From: SZUA-442 sp963759175
GTDB taxonomy: Bacteria; Actinomycetota; Acidimicrobiia; Spongiisociales; UBA5794
Direction of reading: 5' to 3'
Length of the DNA stretch: 64,000 bases
Assembly: GCA_963759175.1 (NCBI GenBank)
Contig: CAVWXP010000017.1
Coordinates: 62,001 to 126,000 of the forward strand
Of the stretch, positions 8,567-18,337 are shown in pieces. The first letter of the stretch is position 1, and each line of letters begins with the position of its first letter. A program made the translations under genes and the position numbers. Under the pieces are notes generated by a model. That model did no database searches. It saw nothing but the letters and a program-made list of their open reading frames with translations, and had not been told where the DNA came from.

Positions 8567-10577
8567 GTGTCCAGAGCATTCGACCGAGCCCGCTCCAGCC
8601 TCACGAAACGGGGGACCACCTCCTTTCTCATCGCAGCCGTCGTCCTCGGGGCTCTGGTCGGCGTCGCGACCGCTGGCCTGGCCGTCCTGATCGACGCCGT
8701 CGAGACCTTGGCCGATGCCTTTGCCGACTGGACCTCGTGGGGCGTGTGGGCATTCGCCGTGCTGATACCCGCAGGAATGGCGGCGTCATGGTGGATGAAC
8801 GAACGCATGGGACCCGGGGTGTCGGGAGGCGGGGTCACCGAGACCATGATGGGAATGAGCCTCCACGGTGGCTACCTCCCCACACGACTCATCATTCCGA
8901 AGCTGGCGGCTACCGCTGCCACCCTCGGAACCGGCGGCTCCGGCGGAGCGGAGGGACCGATCGCCTACATCGGGGCCTCCATCGGGTCCTCGCTCGCCAG
9001 ATACACCAACTTCGACCACGACCGCATCCGCAGCCTCGTCGCTGCGGGTGCCGGGGCCGGCATCGGCGCCTCGTTCAACGCACCGATCGCCGGCATGCTC
9101 TTTGCCATGGAGGTCATCCTCGGGTCCTTCGCCATCCGGCACCTCAACGCCGTCGTGATCGCATCGGTGGTGGCAGCCGTGACCGCCCAACTCCTCGTCG
9201 GCGAGGAGCTCCTCCTGACATCGCCGCCACAACGAGCCGGTGACCCGGTCGAGATGCTCCTGTATGTCGCTGCTCGCCGTCAGTCGCCGTCGGCATCGGC
9301 CTCGTGTACCTCCGAACGCTCGACATCAGCGCGGCAGCCACCCTGCCCAAGCAGCTGCCCCGATGGACGAAGCCGTTGCTGCTCGGACTCTCACGGTCGC
9401 CCTGATCGGCGTCGTATGGCCCGAATCCCTCGGAACCGGACGGGACTTCCTCCAGGGTCTGCTGTTCCTCGAGAACGACGGCGCCTATCTGTGGTGGACG
9501 CTCGCCCTGATCGCCCTGGCCAAGATCGCCACCTCGGCCATCACCCGGGCAGGCGGCGGTTCGGCAGGCGTGTTCATGCCATCGCTCGTCATCGGAGGTT
9601 CGATGGGGGCAGCGTTCGCGATCCTGGTCCAACAGATCAGTGGCTTCGACGAACTGGACACGGGTGCCTACGTCGTCGTCGGCATGGCTGCGGTCTTCGC
9701 GACCGTCGCCCGGGCGCCCCTGACCTCGGTGATCATCGTCTTCGAGCTGACCGGCAACTACGAGCTGATCCTCCCCCTCATGCTCGCCGCAGCGCTCGCA
9801 ACGTTCTTCGGGGACCGCTTCCATCCCGACAACGCGTACACGATCCCATTGCGCCACGAAGGCATCCAACTCCCCTCCAACGAGGACATCGATCTCCTCG
9901 ACACGGTGGACGTACGCGATGTGATGAAGGAGGTCGACGGCGTGCTCCATCCGTGGCAGAGTCTCGCTGACGCCGCGGAGTTCTTCGACCTGTCCAGCCA
10001 CCATGGCGCACCGGTCGTCAACGACCGCAACGAGCTCGTCGGCGTGCTCAGCCTCTCGGACATCGCTTCGGCAGGAGGGCCATCACATGCGACGACCGTG
10101 GCCGATGCGATGTCGCGGGATCCGATCACCATCACACCGGATGCGCCCGTGTCGATGGCGCTCGCACGGATGGCGTCCATGGGCGTCGGGCCGCCTTCCG
10201 GTGCTCGGCGGAGACAACCAGAAGACCGTCGTCGGCATGTTCCGACGCGAGTCCGTCGTGAATGCGTACGAGATGGGTCTGTCGATGGCCAAGGGTCGCG
10301 AGCTCTACCGCGAGCAGAAGCGCATCCGGTCCCAGCCCGGCGCGGACTTCTTCGTCGTGAAGATCGCAGGCGGGATCGCCCGTTGCGAACCTCCAGGTCG
10401 CCGACATCCGTTGGCCGATCTGATGCGGTGCTGGTGAGCATCCAACGCTCGACCGCCGTCCTCGTGCCCCACGGCGACACCATCATCCGCGTCGGCGACG
10501 TCCTCACAGCGTTCGGTTCCCCTGAGTCGCGCACGGACATCGAGACGGCGGTGGCTGCGACCTCGGACATCGAATAG
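8567..10577 (+). pseudogene. ClC-family chloride channel/antiporter with C-terminal CBS and TrkA-C-like domains, frame-disrupted
   Basis: Three frames must be joined to read one protein. Frame A (8567 to about 9275) gives the first channel half with GTGGSGGAEGPIAYIG, where the Glu is the gating residue. A short frame B segment (about 9280-9392) reads VAVGIGLVYLRTLDISAAAT. Frame C (about 9392-10193) gives the second half with GGGSAGVFMPSLVIGG and two CBS motifs. Shifts near 10193, 10373 and 10413 are needed to finish a regulatory tail ending at 10577. At least five frame changes occur in 2 kb, whereas almost all neighbours are intact. It is either a decayed gene or a patch of assembly errors. 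TACCGT ends 6 nt before the GTG start. Confidence 0.75.
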
Positions 10578-10623
10578 GCAGGCACAGGACCGGGAGCGGC
10601 GATACCGTGGTGCCCCGTGGAGC

Positions 10624-10671
10624 GAACTGTGGGCTGGGTTGATCGAATGTGGTCAGTGGAACCCAGGGTTC
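10624..10671 (-). repeat. 48-bp dispersed repeat, isolated copy upstream of manC
   Basis: This 48-bp unit begins GAACTGTGGGCTGGGTT and ends in the 13-bp palindrome GAACCCAGGGTTC, around a core that is the reverse complement of the core in the three copies at 16815-17010. It lies 36 bp upstream of the manC start, in the gap after the ClC gene. Confidence 0.8.
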
Positions 10672-10706
10672 ACTCGACGACCAGAACCAGCGATACCGTG
10701 TGACTC

Positions 10707-12143
10707 GTGACCAACCAACAGCCTGACATCGTCCCCGTCATCCTGTCCGGAGGATCCGGGACGCGCCTGTGGCCGGCCTCGCGAGCCCAACAGCCCAAAC
10801 AGCTCCTCCCGCTGCTCGGTCGACGATCGCTCATCCAGCAGACCGTCGACAGGCTCGAAGCGGTACCGGGCGTCGGCGCGCCGCTCGTCGTGACGAACGC
10901 GGCCCATGCGACAGCCATCGGTCGGGCACTGGCGTCCTCGCATCTCGGCGACGCCACGATCGTGCTCGAACCGATGGGTCGCAACACGGCGCCGGCCGTC
11001 GCCGTCGCAGCACTCGAGGTCATCGCTACCAGGGGCGACGCGATGCTGCTCGTCCTCCCGTCCGATCACGCCATCGGTGATGAGGCGGCATTCGCCGAAG
11101 CGGTCAGATCGGCGGCCGCCATCGCTGCCGACGGCAACCTGGTCACATTCGGCATCGCAGCGACATCACCCGAAACCGGCTACGGCTACATCCGCCGCGG
11201 TGAACCCTTGGCCGTCGGAGGGTTCCGGGTCGACGAGTTCAAGGAGAAGCCCGACCTCGCCACGGCGCAGCAGTACCTCAGCTCGGGCTCCTACTCGTGG
11301 AACTCCGGCATGTTCTTGTTCTCTGCATCGGTGTACCTCGCAGAGCTCGAACGATTCCGCCCTGCCATGGTCCGAGGTGCGAAAGCGGCCCATGGCGGCG
11401 CAACCCGCTCTGGGAGGATCGTCAGCCTGGACCCCGACACCTTTGCCGCATGCGAGGCGGACAGCATCGACTACGCCGTCATGGAGCAGACCGACCACGC
11501 CGCCGTGCTACCGATCAATCCGGACTGGAGCGACGTCGGCTCGTGGTCGTCACTGTGGGAGATCTCGCCCCACGATGACGACGGCAACACCCTCGTGGGC
11601 GACGTCACGTCCATCGACACCACCGATTCGTATGTGCGCAGCACCGATCGCCTCGTCGTCACGGCAGGCGTGACCGGCATGATCGTGGTCGACACGCCCG
11701 ACGCCGTGCTCGTCACCACCACCGAGGCTGCCCAGGATGTCAAGCGCGCGGTCGACGACCTCGCGGCGAGCGGACGCTCGGAGGTCCGCACCGACGGCAC
11801 GACGTTCGCCGACTGGGGTATCACCATGCCGCTCGGCCGGGGTATCGGCTACGACGCCCTCATGGTGCGCATCGATCCTCATGCGCTCTGCGTCCTGCCC
11901 GAGGCCCCCGGAGCGGTACGCCACCTCCGTCCGATCGTCGGATCCGGCCGCTTCACGATCGATGACGTCGAGACCGGAACCCAGCTGGGTCGGGCCGTTC
12001 CCGTTTCCGAAGGTGCGCAGGTCGGCATCGTCAACGACGGCGATGACGCCCTCATGGTCGTCGTGGTTTCCGTCGATACCGACATGGATGGCCGCGCATT
12101 GGACGCAGAGATGGCAAGGAGGTCGGACGCATGGTCGTGGTAG
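10707..12143 (+). CDS. manC: Mannose-1-phosphate guanylyltransferase (ManC/AlgA-like)
   Basis: A 478-residue protein with the nucleotidyltransferase signature GGSGTRLWPASR (about residues 15-26), the LPSDHAIGDEAAF metal/substrate loop, and FKEKPD. The C-terminal part has a degenerate beta-helix/cupin-like region (AVRHLRPIVGSGRFTIDDV) where bifunctional enzymes carry phosphomannose isomerase. It makes GDP-mannose for glycans or protein mannosylation; Thr-rich secreted proteins nearby would be plausible acceptors. TACCGT ends 7 nt before the GTG, suggesting a leaderless message. Confidence 0.9.
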   Translation: MTNQQPDIVPVILSGGSGTRLWPASRAQQPKQLLPLLGRRSLIQQTVDRLEAVPGVGAPLVVTNAAHATAIGRALASSHLGDATIVLEPMGRNTAPAVAVAALEVIATRGDAMLLVLPSDHAIGDEAAFAEAVRSAAAIAADGNLVTFGIAATSPETGYGYIRRGEPLAVGGFRVDEFKEKPDLATAQQYLSSGSYSWNSGMFLFSASVYLAELERFRPAMVRGAKAAHGGATRSGRIVSLDPDTFAACEADSIDYAVMEQTDHAAVLPINPDWSDVGSWSSLWEISPHDDDGNTLVGDVTSIDTTDSYVRSTDRLVVTAGVTGMIVVDTPDAVLVTTTEAAQDVKRAVDDLAASGRSEVRTDGTTFADWGITMPLGRGIGYDALMVRIDPHALCVLPEAPGAVRHLRPIVGSGRFTIDDVETGTQLGRAVPVSEGAQVGIVNDGDDALMVVVVSVDTDMDGRALDAEMARRSDAWSW

Positions 12144-12544
12144 TGGTGGCGCTGTTGGTCGCCGTCGTCGTCGTGGGCGTGGTCCTGTCACGGATGACGT
12201 CCCGGCGCAAGAAGGACGCCGTGGAATCGCTCGAGGCCGAACGCAAGGCCATCGAGTCACAGACGATCCTCGACATCGTCGCCGCAGAGGTCGCCGATCT
12301 GGGCCTCAGGGACATTCAGGGATCCGCAGGCGTACCCCCCGGCTCCCTCCTGCGCGGTTGGTCTGATGCCGATCCCGCGCTCCACGCAGAACAGCGGCAA
12401 CACCTGCGATTCGTGGTTCGCGACGGCATCGTCGCCGAGAATGCCGAGATCGGCGATGTCAGGCTCGAACGCACCGATCCGACCGCGAGCGACCCCACCG
12501 TCGACGATGCAGGGGGCGACGGAACGCCGACCGATGACTCCTGA
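12131..12544 (+). CDS. Small membrane-anchored protein of unknown function
   Basis: A 137-residue protein with one N-terminal transmembrane helix (VVVVVALLVAVVVVGVVL, about residues 2-19). A basic RRKK stop-transfer and a cytoplasmic, charged, helical domain follow, and the tail is Asp/Thr-rich. AAGGAGG at 12116-12122 sits 8 nt before the ATG, inside the end of manC, so it is translated with that gene. I do not recognise a family. Confidence 0.65.
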   Translation: MVVVVVALLVAVVVVGVVLSRMTSRRKKDAVESLEAERKAIESQTILDIVAAEVADLGLRDIQGSAGVPPGSLLRGWSDADPALHAEQRQHLRFVVRDGIVAENAEIGDVRLERTDPTASDPTVDDAGGDGTPTDDS

Positions 12545-12547
12545 GCG

Positions 12548-13085
12548 ATGACGGCCACGATCGCCGTCTTCGGTGCATCAGGCACACAACCCGGCGATGC
12601 CCACTACGAGGACGGCATCCGATGCGGGCGATCACTCGCCGAGGCCGGCTACACCGTGGCAACCGGTGGCTACTACGGGACGATGGAGGCCGTGTCGCTC
12701 GGTGCCCGATCCGTCGGGCGGGACGGTCATCGGCGTCACTGCACCAACGGTGTTTCCGCAGCGACCCGGAGCCAACGACCACGTGACGGATGAGTGGGTG
12801 GCCCGGACCCTTGTCGACAGGATCGGGTTGCTGGTCGAGCGAACCGACGCCTCGATCGCCCTGTGGGGGAGCCTCGGCACGGCCACCGAACTGCTGGTCG
12901 CCTGGAACGTCGCGTTCGTCGCGTCGTTCTCGGCGATCGAGCGCAAGCCGGTCATCGCCGTCGGTGAACCGTGGACACGCCTGATCCCACTCCTCGAAGA
13001 GGATCTGTCGACCACCCGGGGACTGGTCCGCGTGGTACCCGACGTGCGAGCCGCGGTGAAGGCGCTTCGCGAGGCCATCGGTTGA
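12548..13085 (+). pseudogene. LOG/TIGR00725-family nucleotide-binding protein with one frameshift
   Basis: Residues 1-57 (TIAVFGASGTQPGDAHYEDG ... GGYYGTMEAVSLGARSVG) match the Rossmann-like LOG/TIGR00725 family, including the GGxxGTMEA nucleotide loop. The frame then breaks at about 12716 in a GGGCGGG run and resumes as GTVIGVTAPTVFPQRPGAN to a stop at 13085. Removing one G restores GARSVGGTVIGV exactly. LOG relatives hydrolyse cytokinin riboside phosphates; the TIGR00725 branch has no known substrate. The single indel may be a sequencing error. Confidence 0.7.
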
Positions 13086-13910
13086 TCACCCTCCGGACGG
13101 TCGCCGTTGCGGGCGAGTCACCGAACCGATGACGGCAATCCCGATGAGGACGAGCCCAGCCCCGCCGATGATCCAGGCTCGCTGCCAGAGCGGGATCACC
13201 AGCGTGTCATAGAGGTTCTGGGACAACACCAGATACGCCTCGTTGGTGAAGGTCCATCCCGCTGCGAGCCTGCCGAGCGGGATGAACACCGCCACGGCGC
13301 CGGCGCCGATGAGCAGTGCGGTACCGATCGAGCCCAGAGCGAGTCGGCCACGCCTGAGAAACAGGACGAGCAGGACCACCATCGCCATCGCGACGACCAC
13401 GCTGATCCAACCGACCGTCGTCATGGCATCGATCTGGAAAGAGGCGTCAGGCAACTCACCCGACGCGAAGAGCTCGAACGATGTGAACACTCCGGCGGGA
13501 ACTCGAGCAGCGAGGTCGGGGGAGATGGCAGCCAGTGATTCGAGGACGACATCGCGGTAATCGGCGAGGTCGATGAGGACCGGGTTGCCCGATCCATCGA
13601 CGGCGACCTCGTACACCTGGGACGCAACATCGACGAGCAGGGGCTCGAATGGCTCAGTCGCCACGAGTGCGGCGAAGAGCGTTTCGAGCGTGGCCCCGAG
13701 AAGGCCAAGGGACGGATAGGCGTCGATCACCTTCGCGGCCATGGAAGCACCGATTGCCTCATACGATCCGTCGACCGCGAACGACTCGAGCGAGGAGGCG
13801 ACGAAGGCGTCCTCGTCGGCGATCTCGGCATCGACCCAGAGGCCCACGGCAGCAGCGAACGTCGCCCCTGCCAGGATGGTTGCTGCCAACACGATGATGG
13901 ACCGCCGCAC
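13086..13910 (-). CDS. Predicted exported/membrane protein, four transmembrane helices
   Basis: A 274-residue protein with an N-terminal signal anchor (SIIVLAATILAGATFAAAVG), a roughly 130-residue extracytoplasmic domain with no cysteines, and three C-terminal hydrophobic helices (about residues 165-255). The layout recalls actinobacterial integral membrane proteins with an external loop domain; no enzyme motif is present. The start is GTG, with TAGCCT and GGAGG upstream. It is convergent with the LOG-family gene. Function unknown. Confidence 0.65.
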   Translation of the reverse strand: MRRSIIVLAATILAGATFAAAVGLWVDAEIADEDAFVASSLESFAVDGSYEAIGASMAAKVIDAYPSLGLLGATLETLFAALVATEPFEPLLVDVASQVYEVAVDGSGNPVLIDLADYRDVVLESLAAISPDLAARVPAGVFTSFELFASGELPDASFQIDAMTTVGWISVVVAMAMVVLLVLFLRRGRLALGSIGTALLIGAGAVAVFIPLGRLAAGWTFTNEAYLVLSQNLYDTLVIPLWQRAWIIGGAGLVLIGIAVIGSVTRPQRRPSGG

Positions 13911-14015
13911 GCCTCAATCCTCCGCGGGGTCGCGCAGGCTACCCGAGCGATCGACCCTCCCCGTAACCACGACGGCCGGCGCCCGGAACGGCGAGCACCG
14001 TGTACCGTGCCCGAC

Positions 14016-16343
14016 ATGGCGTTCTACCTCGGCGATGCTGTGGATGGCGGCGGGCAGCGGGCAGCGGGCGAATCGATCGCCCAGGATCCCGGCGACCTGA
14101 CCACCCACGGCGTGATCATCGGCATGACGGGATCCGGGAAGACCGGTCTCGGTGTGATCTACATCGAGGAGGCCCTGCGATCCGGAATCCCGACCCTCAT
14201 CATCGACCCGAAGGGGGACATGACGAACCTCCTCCTGACGTTCCCCGACCTGGCGCCCGAGGACTTCAGGCCGTGGATCGACGAGTCCGCGGCCGAACGC
14301 AAGGGCCACACACCAGACGAGGAGGCGCGAGCCACGGCCGAGCTGTGGGAATCCGGTTTGGCGTCGTGGGATCTCGCCGGCTCCGATATCGCTGCGATGC
14401 GGGCTCGCACCGGCATGACGATCTACACCCCGGGATCGGATGCCGGCGTGCCCCTCGACGTCGTCGGCAGCCTCGCAGCTCCGGACCTGGCATGGGACTC
14501 CGAGGCCGAGACGATGCGAGACACCATCCAGGGGTACGTGTCGGGACTGCTCGGTCTCGTGGACATCGACGCCGATCCCATCGCTTCACGCGAGCACATC
14601 CTCCTCGCCAACCTGATCGAGCACGCATGGCGCAGCGGCTCGGACCTCGACCTCGCCACGTTGATCGGTCAGATCATGACACCCCCCATTCGCAAGCTCG
14701 GCGTGTTCGACATCGACACCTTCTTCCCGGCCAAGGCGAGGACGGCTTTCGCCATGCGGCTCAACGGTCTGCTCGCATCCCCCTCCTTCGCTGCGTGGAT
14801 GATCGGTGAACCCCTCGACATCGAGGAGCTGCTGTGGCGGGATGGCAAGCCCCAGGCAGCGGTCATCTACCTCGCCCACCTCTCCGACGCCGAACGCCAA
14901 TTCATCGTGACGGCGGTCTTCTCGCGCCTCATCACGTGGATGCGATCCCAGCCGGGATCGAGCGAGCTGCGCGCGCTCGCCTACATGGACGAGGTGTTCG
15001 GCTTCGTTCCTCCCACGGCCGAGCCACCAGCGAAGCGACCGATCCTCACGCTCCTCAAGCAGGCGCGGGCGTTCGGGGTCGGGATGCTGCTGTCGACGCA
15101 GAACCCGGTCGATCTGGACTACAAGGCCATGTCGAACGCCGGGACGTGGTGCATCGGCAGGTTGCAGACGGAACGCGACAAGGCGCGGGTACTCGAGGCC
15201 GTGACAGCTGCAACCGGGGACACCGACATCGGATCCATCGACGATCGCATCAGTGCACTCGGGAAACGCACCTTCCTGCTCCACACGACCGGCGAGCGGG
15301 AGCCTCGCGTGTTCACCACCCGCTGGGCCATGTCGTACCTTCGGGGCCCCATGACCCGTGCGGAGGTCGCATCCATCACGCGTGACCGACCCGCTGCGGC
15401 AGACGCCGATGCTCGTCCTCCCATTGCCAAGGTCGACGATGTGACGAACCCGCAGCCGCCTGCCGGAGGCGCCATGCCCCCGATCGCGCCGGGTGTTGCC
15501 GTGGGCGTCCTCGACGCCTCGGCTCCATGGGCGGCGGCGGTACGCCATTCCCCTCACGGCGACAGGTACGAACCCGTGATCACGGTGGGAGTAGCGATCC
15601 ACTACGACGATGCGCGCATCGGCCTCGAACACACCGACACGTGGGAGGCCGTCCTGCCCGATGTCGTCGAGCGGCCGGGCCCCGAGGCCTTCGTGGAGGT
15701 CGACCACGATCCCCGCGACATCACCGACGCCGCAGAGGACCTGCCCTTCGTGGCACCGGGAGACCTGCTGTCGAGCCCCCGCTACTTCACGGGCGTGGCG
15801 AAGACCGTCCGCGACCACCTCGATCGATCCCTCACCCTCACCGTCGTGCGCCACAAGGAGCTGGCCCTCGTGTCGCGACCCGGCGAGGCACCCGATGCGT
15901 TCACCATGCGCGTCCGCTCAGCGGCTGAGGCGGAGGCCGAACGCGAGATGGCAGCGCTGCGCGATTCGTTCGATCGGCGGATCCGCAAGGCACAACGCAC
16001 GTACGAGTCCGCAAGGCGCGACGCAGATGCGGCATCGCTCGCGGTCGACGACGCCCGCGGGGATCTCCTGCTGGGAGCGGGCCTCGACCTGCTGATGGGA
16101 CGCAAACCTCGTGTGTCGCGCACATCGGAGCGCACCACACGGCAACGGCTGGCCAGGGCCGAGAACAAGGTGGCGGAGGCCCGTGATGCCTACGAGGATC
16201 TCGGACGTGAGCTCGACGACGAGTTGGCATCGATCGCGGATCGGTGGGCAGATGCGGTCGCCGATGTCGATACCGTCGACATCGGTCTCGAGGGGGACGA
16301 CATCGACGTGCACGACATCCAGGTCGTGTGGGTTCGCCGCTGA
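14016..16343 (+). CDS. HerA/DUF853-like P-loop ATPase
   Basis: A 775-residue ATPase of the HerA-FtsK branch: Walker A GMTGSGKTGLG (about residues 36-46), Walker B LRALAYMDEVFGF, and the sensor-like SRLITWMRSQPGSSEL block. It is related to the DUF853/YjgR proteins rather than to DNA-end-processing HerA, and no NurA nuclease is nearby. Residues about 625-730 form a charged coiled coil (FDRRIRKAQRTYESARRDAD and following). The ATG at 14016 is preferred over the GTG at 14007 because that GTG lies inside a TACCGT -10 ending 7 nt before the ATG. The role is unknown. Confidence 0.8.
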   Translation: MAFYLGDAVDGGGQRAAGESIAQDPGDLTTHGVIIGMTGSGKTGLGVIYIEEALRSGIPTLIIDPKGDMTNLLLTFPDLAPEDFRPWIDESAAERKGHTPDEEARATAELWESGLASWDLAGSDIAAMRARTGMTIYTPGSDAGVPLDVVGSLAAPDLAWDSEAETMRDTIQGYVSGLLGLVDIDADPIASREHILLANLIEHAWRSGSDLDLATLIGQIMTPPIRKLGVFDIDTFFPAKARTAFAMRLNGLLASPSFAAWMIGEPLDIEELLWRDGKPQAAVIYLAHLSDAERQFIVTAVFSRLITWMRSQPGSSELRALAYMDEVFGFVPPTAEPPAKRPILTLLKQARAFGVGMLLSTQNPVDLDYKAMSNAGTWCIGRLQTERDKARVLEAVTAATGDTDIGSIDDRISALGKRTFLLHTTGEREPRVFTTRWAMSYLRGPMTRAEVASITRDRPAAADADARPPIAKVDDVTNPQPPAGGAMPPIAPGVAVGVLDASAPWAAAVRHSPHGDRYEPVITVGVAIHYDDARIGLEHTDTWEAVLPDVVERPGPEAFVEVDHDPRDITDAAEDLPFVAPGDLLSSPRYFTGVAKTVRDHLDRSLTLTVVRHKELALVSRPGEAPDAFTMRVRSAAEAEAEREMAALRDSFDRRIRKAQRTYESARRDADAASLAVDDARGDLLLGAGLDLLMGRKPRVSRTSERTTRQRLARAENKVAEARDAYEDLGRELDDELASIADRWADAVADVDTVDIGLEGDDIDVHDIQVVWVRR

Positions 16344-16377
16344 AGGTGGACACCGGCTGCGGCGCGACCCGACGAGC

Positions 16378-16749
16378 TCAATCCTTGGGGACCAGGATCC
16401 ACAGGACGTCGCGGATGTCGACGATGCCGAGCAGTTCGCCGTCCTCGACGACCGGTAGGTGGCGGTAGCCCGTTTCGAGCATCCAGGCAGCGGCATCGGC
16501 GACGGCGACGTCAGGGCCCACCGTGTCGGGCGATTCCGTCATGACATCGATCACCAGCGTGTCGGCGCCGGCCTCCCGGGCGAGGGCGGCAGCGAGGTCG
16601 CGATCGGTGCAGATACCGATCATGCCGCTCCGATCCACGATGGCCACGGCGGACACATCACGATCGACCATCAACCTGGCGACGTCGACGATGGGTGTCT
16701 CGGGCCCGACGATCTCAGCCGTGTCCCCCACCAATGAACGCATCCGCAT
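16378..16749 (-). CDS. Stand-alone tandem CBS-domain protein
   Basis: A 123-residue protein made only of two CBS motifs: PETPIVDVARLMVDRDVSAVAIVD and, after the linker VIDVMTESPDTVGP, VAVADAAAWMLETGYRHLPVVEDGELL (each quoted in part). Such pairs form a Bateman module that binds adenine nucleotides or S-adenosylmethionine and often regulates a partner in trans. The partner is not evident. A paralogue is encoded at 32101-32532. GGAGGT precedes the ATG. Confidence 0.85.
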   Translation of the reverse strand: MRMRSLVGDTAEIVGPETPIVDVARLMVDRDVSAVAIVDRSGMIGICTDRDLAAALAREAGADTLVIDVMTESPDTVGPDVAVADAAAWMLETGYRHLPVVEDGELLGIVDIRDVLWILVPKD

Positions 16750-16814
16750 CGCTGACCTCCCACACCAACGCTACCCGATGCCCGTCCCTGTCAGGGGTGG
16801 TGTTCCGCCACAGC

Positions 16815-17010
16815 GAACCCAGGGTTCCAGTGACCGCATTCGACCAACCCAGCCCACAGAACGCAACGGGTCGCGGCTTCGAACCCAGGGTTCCAGTGAC
16901 CGCATTCGACCAACCCAGCCCACAGTACGGCCCGGAGTCGAGCTCGCCAGGGTCACGGTTTCGAACTGTGGGCTCCAGTGACCGTATTCGACCACCTGAA
17001 CCCTGGGTTC
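16815..17010. repeat. Cluster of three 48-bp repeats between the CBS and sigma-factor genes
   Basis: Units lie at 16815-16862, 16881-16927 and 16963-17010. The first two read GAACCCAGGGTTC, core CAGTGACCGCATTCGACCA, then ACCCAGCCCACAG. The third has the same core direction but exchanged ends: it starts GAACTGTGGGCT and finishes GAACCCTGGGTTC. The separating sequences (18 and 35 bp) are unrelated. The 13-bp GAACCCAGGGTTC end is itself palindromic. No ORF is affected; together the units fill most of the intergenic region. Confidence 0.85.
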
Positions 17011-17020
17011 GCAGCAGTGG

Positions 17021-18070
17021 TTAGATGAGGTCCTGTTCGCGGATGCCGAAGCTGGGGTGGCGGAGGCGGCAGAGGGCGAGCTTCTCGAGTTGGCGAATCC
17101 GCTCTCGTGTGAGGTTGAACTCCTCGCCGATCTCCTCGAGGGTCCTCGGGATGCCGTCGTAGAAGCCGTAGCGGAGGGCGAGGATCCTGCCCTCCCGCGT
17201 GGGCAGCCGTTCGATCGACTTGCGGAGCGAGTTGGCGATGTCGAGCTCCTCGGTCACCCGAACCGGGTCGACCGCGTCCTCGTCCTCGATGAAATCGCCG
17301 AGTTGTGCCCCGTCCTCGCCGATCGGTTGCTCGAGAGAGACCGTGTCCGCAACGGCAAGCGCCAATTCGACCTTCGACACCTCGACGCCCGCCTCCTCGG
17401 CGATCTCGTCGGGCTTGGGGTCGCGACCGAGCTCGGCCTTGAGGGACGCCTGCGCTGCGCGCACGGCTGCGAGCGTGTCATGCAGGTGCACCGGTATGCG
17501 CACCGTGCGCGACTTGTCGGCAATCGCACGGGTGATGGCCTGCCGGATCCACCAGGTGGCATACGTGGAGAACTTGAAGCCCTTGCGCCAGTCGAACTTC
17601 TCCACGGCACGGATGAGGCCGAGGTTGCCCTCCTGGATGAGGTCGAGGAAGTCGATGCCCGACGTATTGGCATACCGGCGGGCATTGGCCACGACGAGGC
17701 GGAGGTTGGCGGTCAGGAAGGCGTCCTTGGCCTCGCTGCCGCGACGAACCTGCCGCTTGAGCTGGATCTCCTCGGCCTTGGTGGAGAAGTCGCCCGCTTC
17801 GAGGCGCTCGATGGCCGTCTGGCCGGCCTCGATCTTCTGGGCGTAGTCGACCTCGTTCTCGGCCGTGAGCAGTTCGTACTCGCCGATGGAGGTGAGGTAT
17901 TGACTGACGAGGTCGGTCGTGAGGCGTCCACGGTCGTCCGTGAGCTTGGATCGGTCACGGTCCTTGAGCGAGCGACTGAGGGTGTCGCGGTCCATCCGCT
18001 CCTTGGCTTCTTCGCGTTCGCGGACTGCCTTGTCAGCGATCGCCTTCCGCGGCTTGGACCCAGTCGTCAT
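17021..18070 (-). CDS. Sigma-70 family RNA polymerase sigma factor (HrdB/SigA-like)
   Basis: A 349-residue group 1/2 sigma factor. Region 1.2/2.1 begins DLVSQYLTSIGEYELLTAENEV; region 2.3-2.4 shows GFKFSTYATWWIRQAITRAI; region 3 follows; region 4.2 is TLEEIGEEFNLTRERIRQLE. The N-terminus lacks the long acidic region 1.1 of HrdB, so it may be a principal-like alternative factor. Start at ATG 18070 with GGAGGA 6-7 nt upstream; the open frame further upstream is not coding. The 267 bp between this start and lysE hold no gene. Confidence 0.9.
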   Translation of the reverse strand: MTTGSKPRKAIADKAVREREEAKERMDRDTLSRSLKDRDRSKLTDDRGRLTTDLVSQYLTSIGEYELLTAENEVDYAQKIEAGQTAIERLEAGDFSTKAEEIQLKRQVRRGSEAKDAFLTANLRLVVANARRYANTSGIDFLDLIQEGNLGLIRAVEKFDWRKGFKFSTYATWWIRQAITRAIADKSRTVRIPVHLHDTLAAVRAAQASLKAELGRDPKPDEIAEEAGVEVSKVELALAVADTVSLEQPIGEDGAQLGDFIEDEDAVDPVRVTEELDIANSLRKSIERLPTREGRILALRYGFYDGIPRTLEEIGEEFNLTRERIRQLEKLALCRLRHPSFGIREQDLI

Positions 18071-18337
18071 CCAGCTTCCTCCACCTTGTCGCCGGTCGAT
18101 CCACACATGACAACGGCAGGGTGCGTATCGGAGAACTCGGACCCACCTGTCCGTGGCGTGCCCCTCAATATCACACAGCGTGTCCGGTTTGTGAACCCAC
18201 TTTCTGGCCGAAAGGTACGAAGGTGGCGCTCCTATCCAGCGGCGACCCCACCGGCGGCCCGGTTGGTCCGGCACTCCACGTGGCCACCGAGATCCTGCGT
18301 CGGGACCACCGATCCAGGCGTCGGTAGCATCGGGACC

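Noticed and set aside
8567..10577. Programmed ribosomal frameshifting in the ClC gene
   Set aside because: Five or more shifts in both directions, without slippery heptamers or a conserved position, do not fit programmed frameshifting.
16815..17010. CRISPR array
   Set aside because: Only three units, separating sequences of unequal length (18 and 35 bp), one unit with exchanged ends, a matching solitary copy elsewhere and no cas genes.
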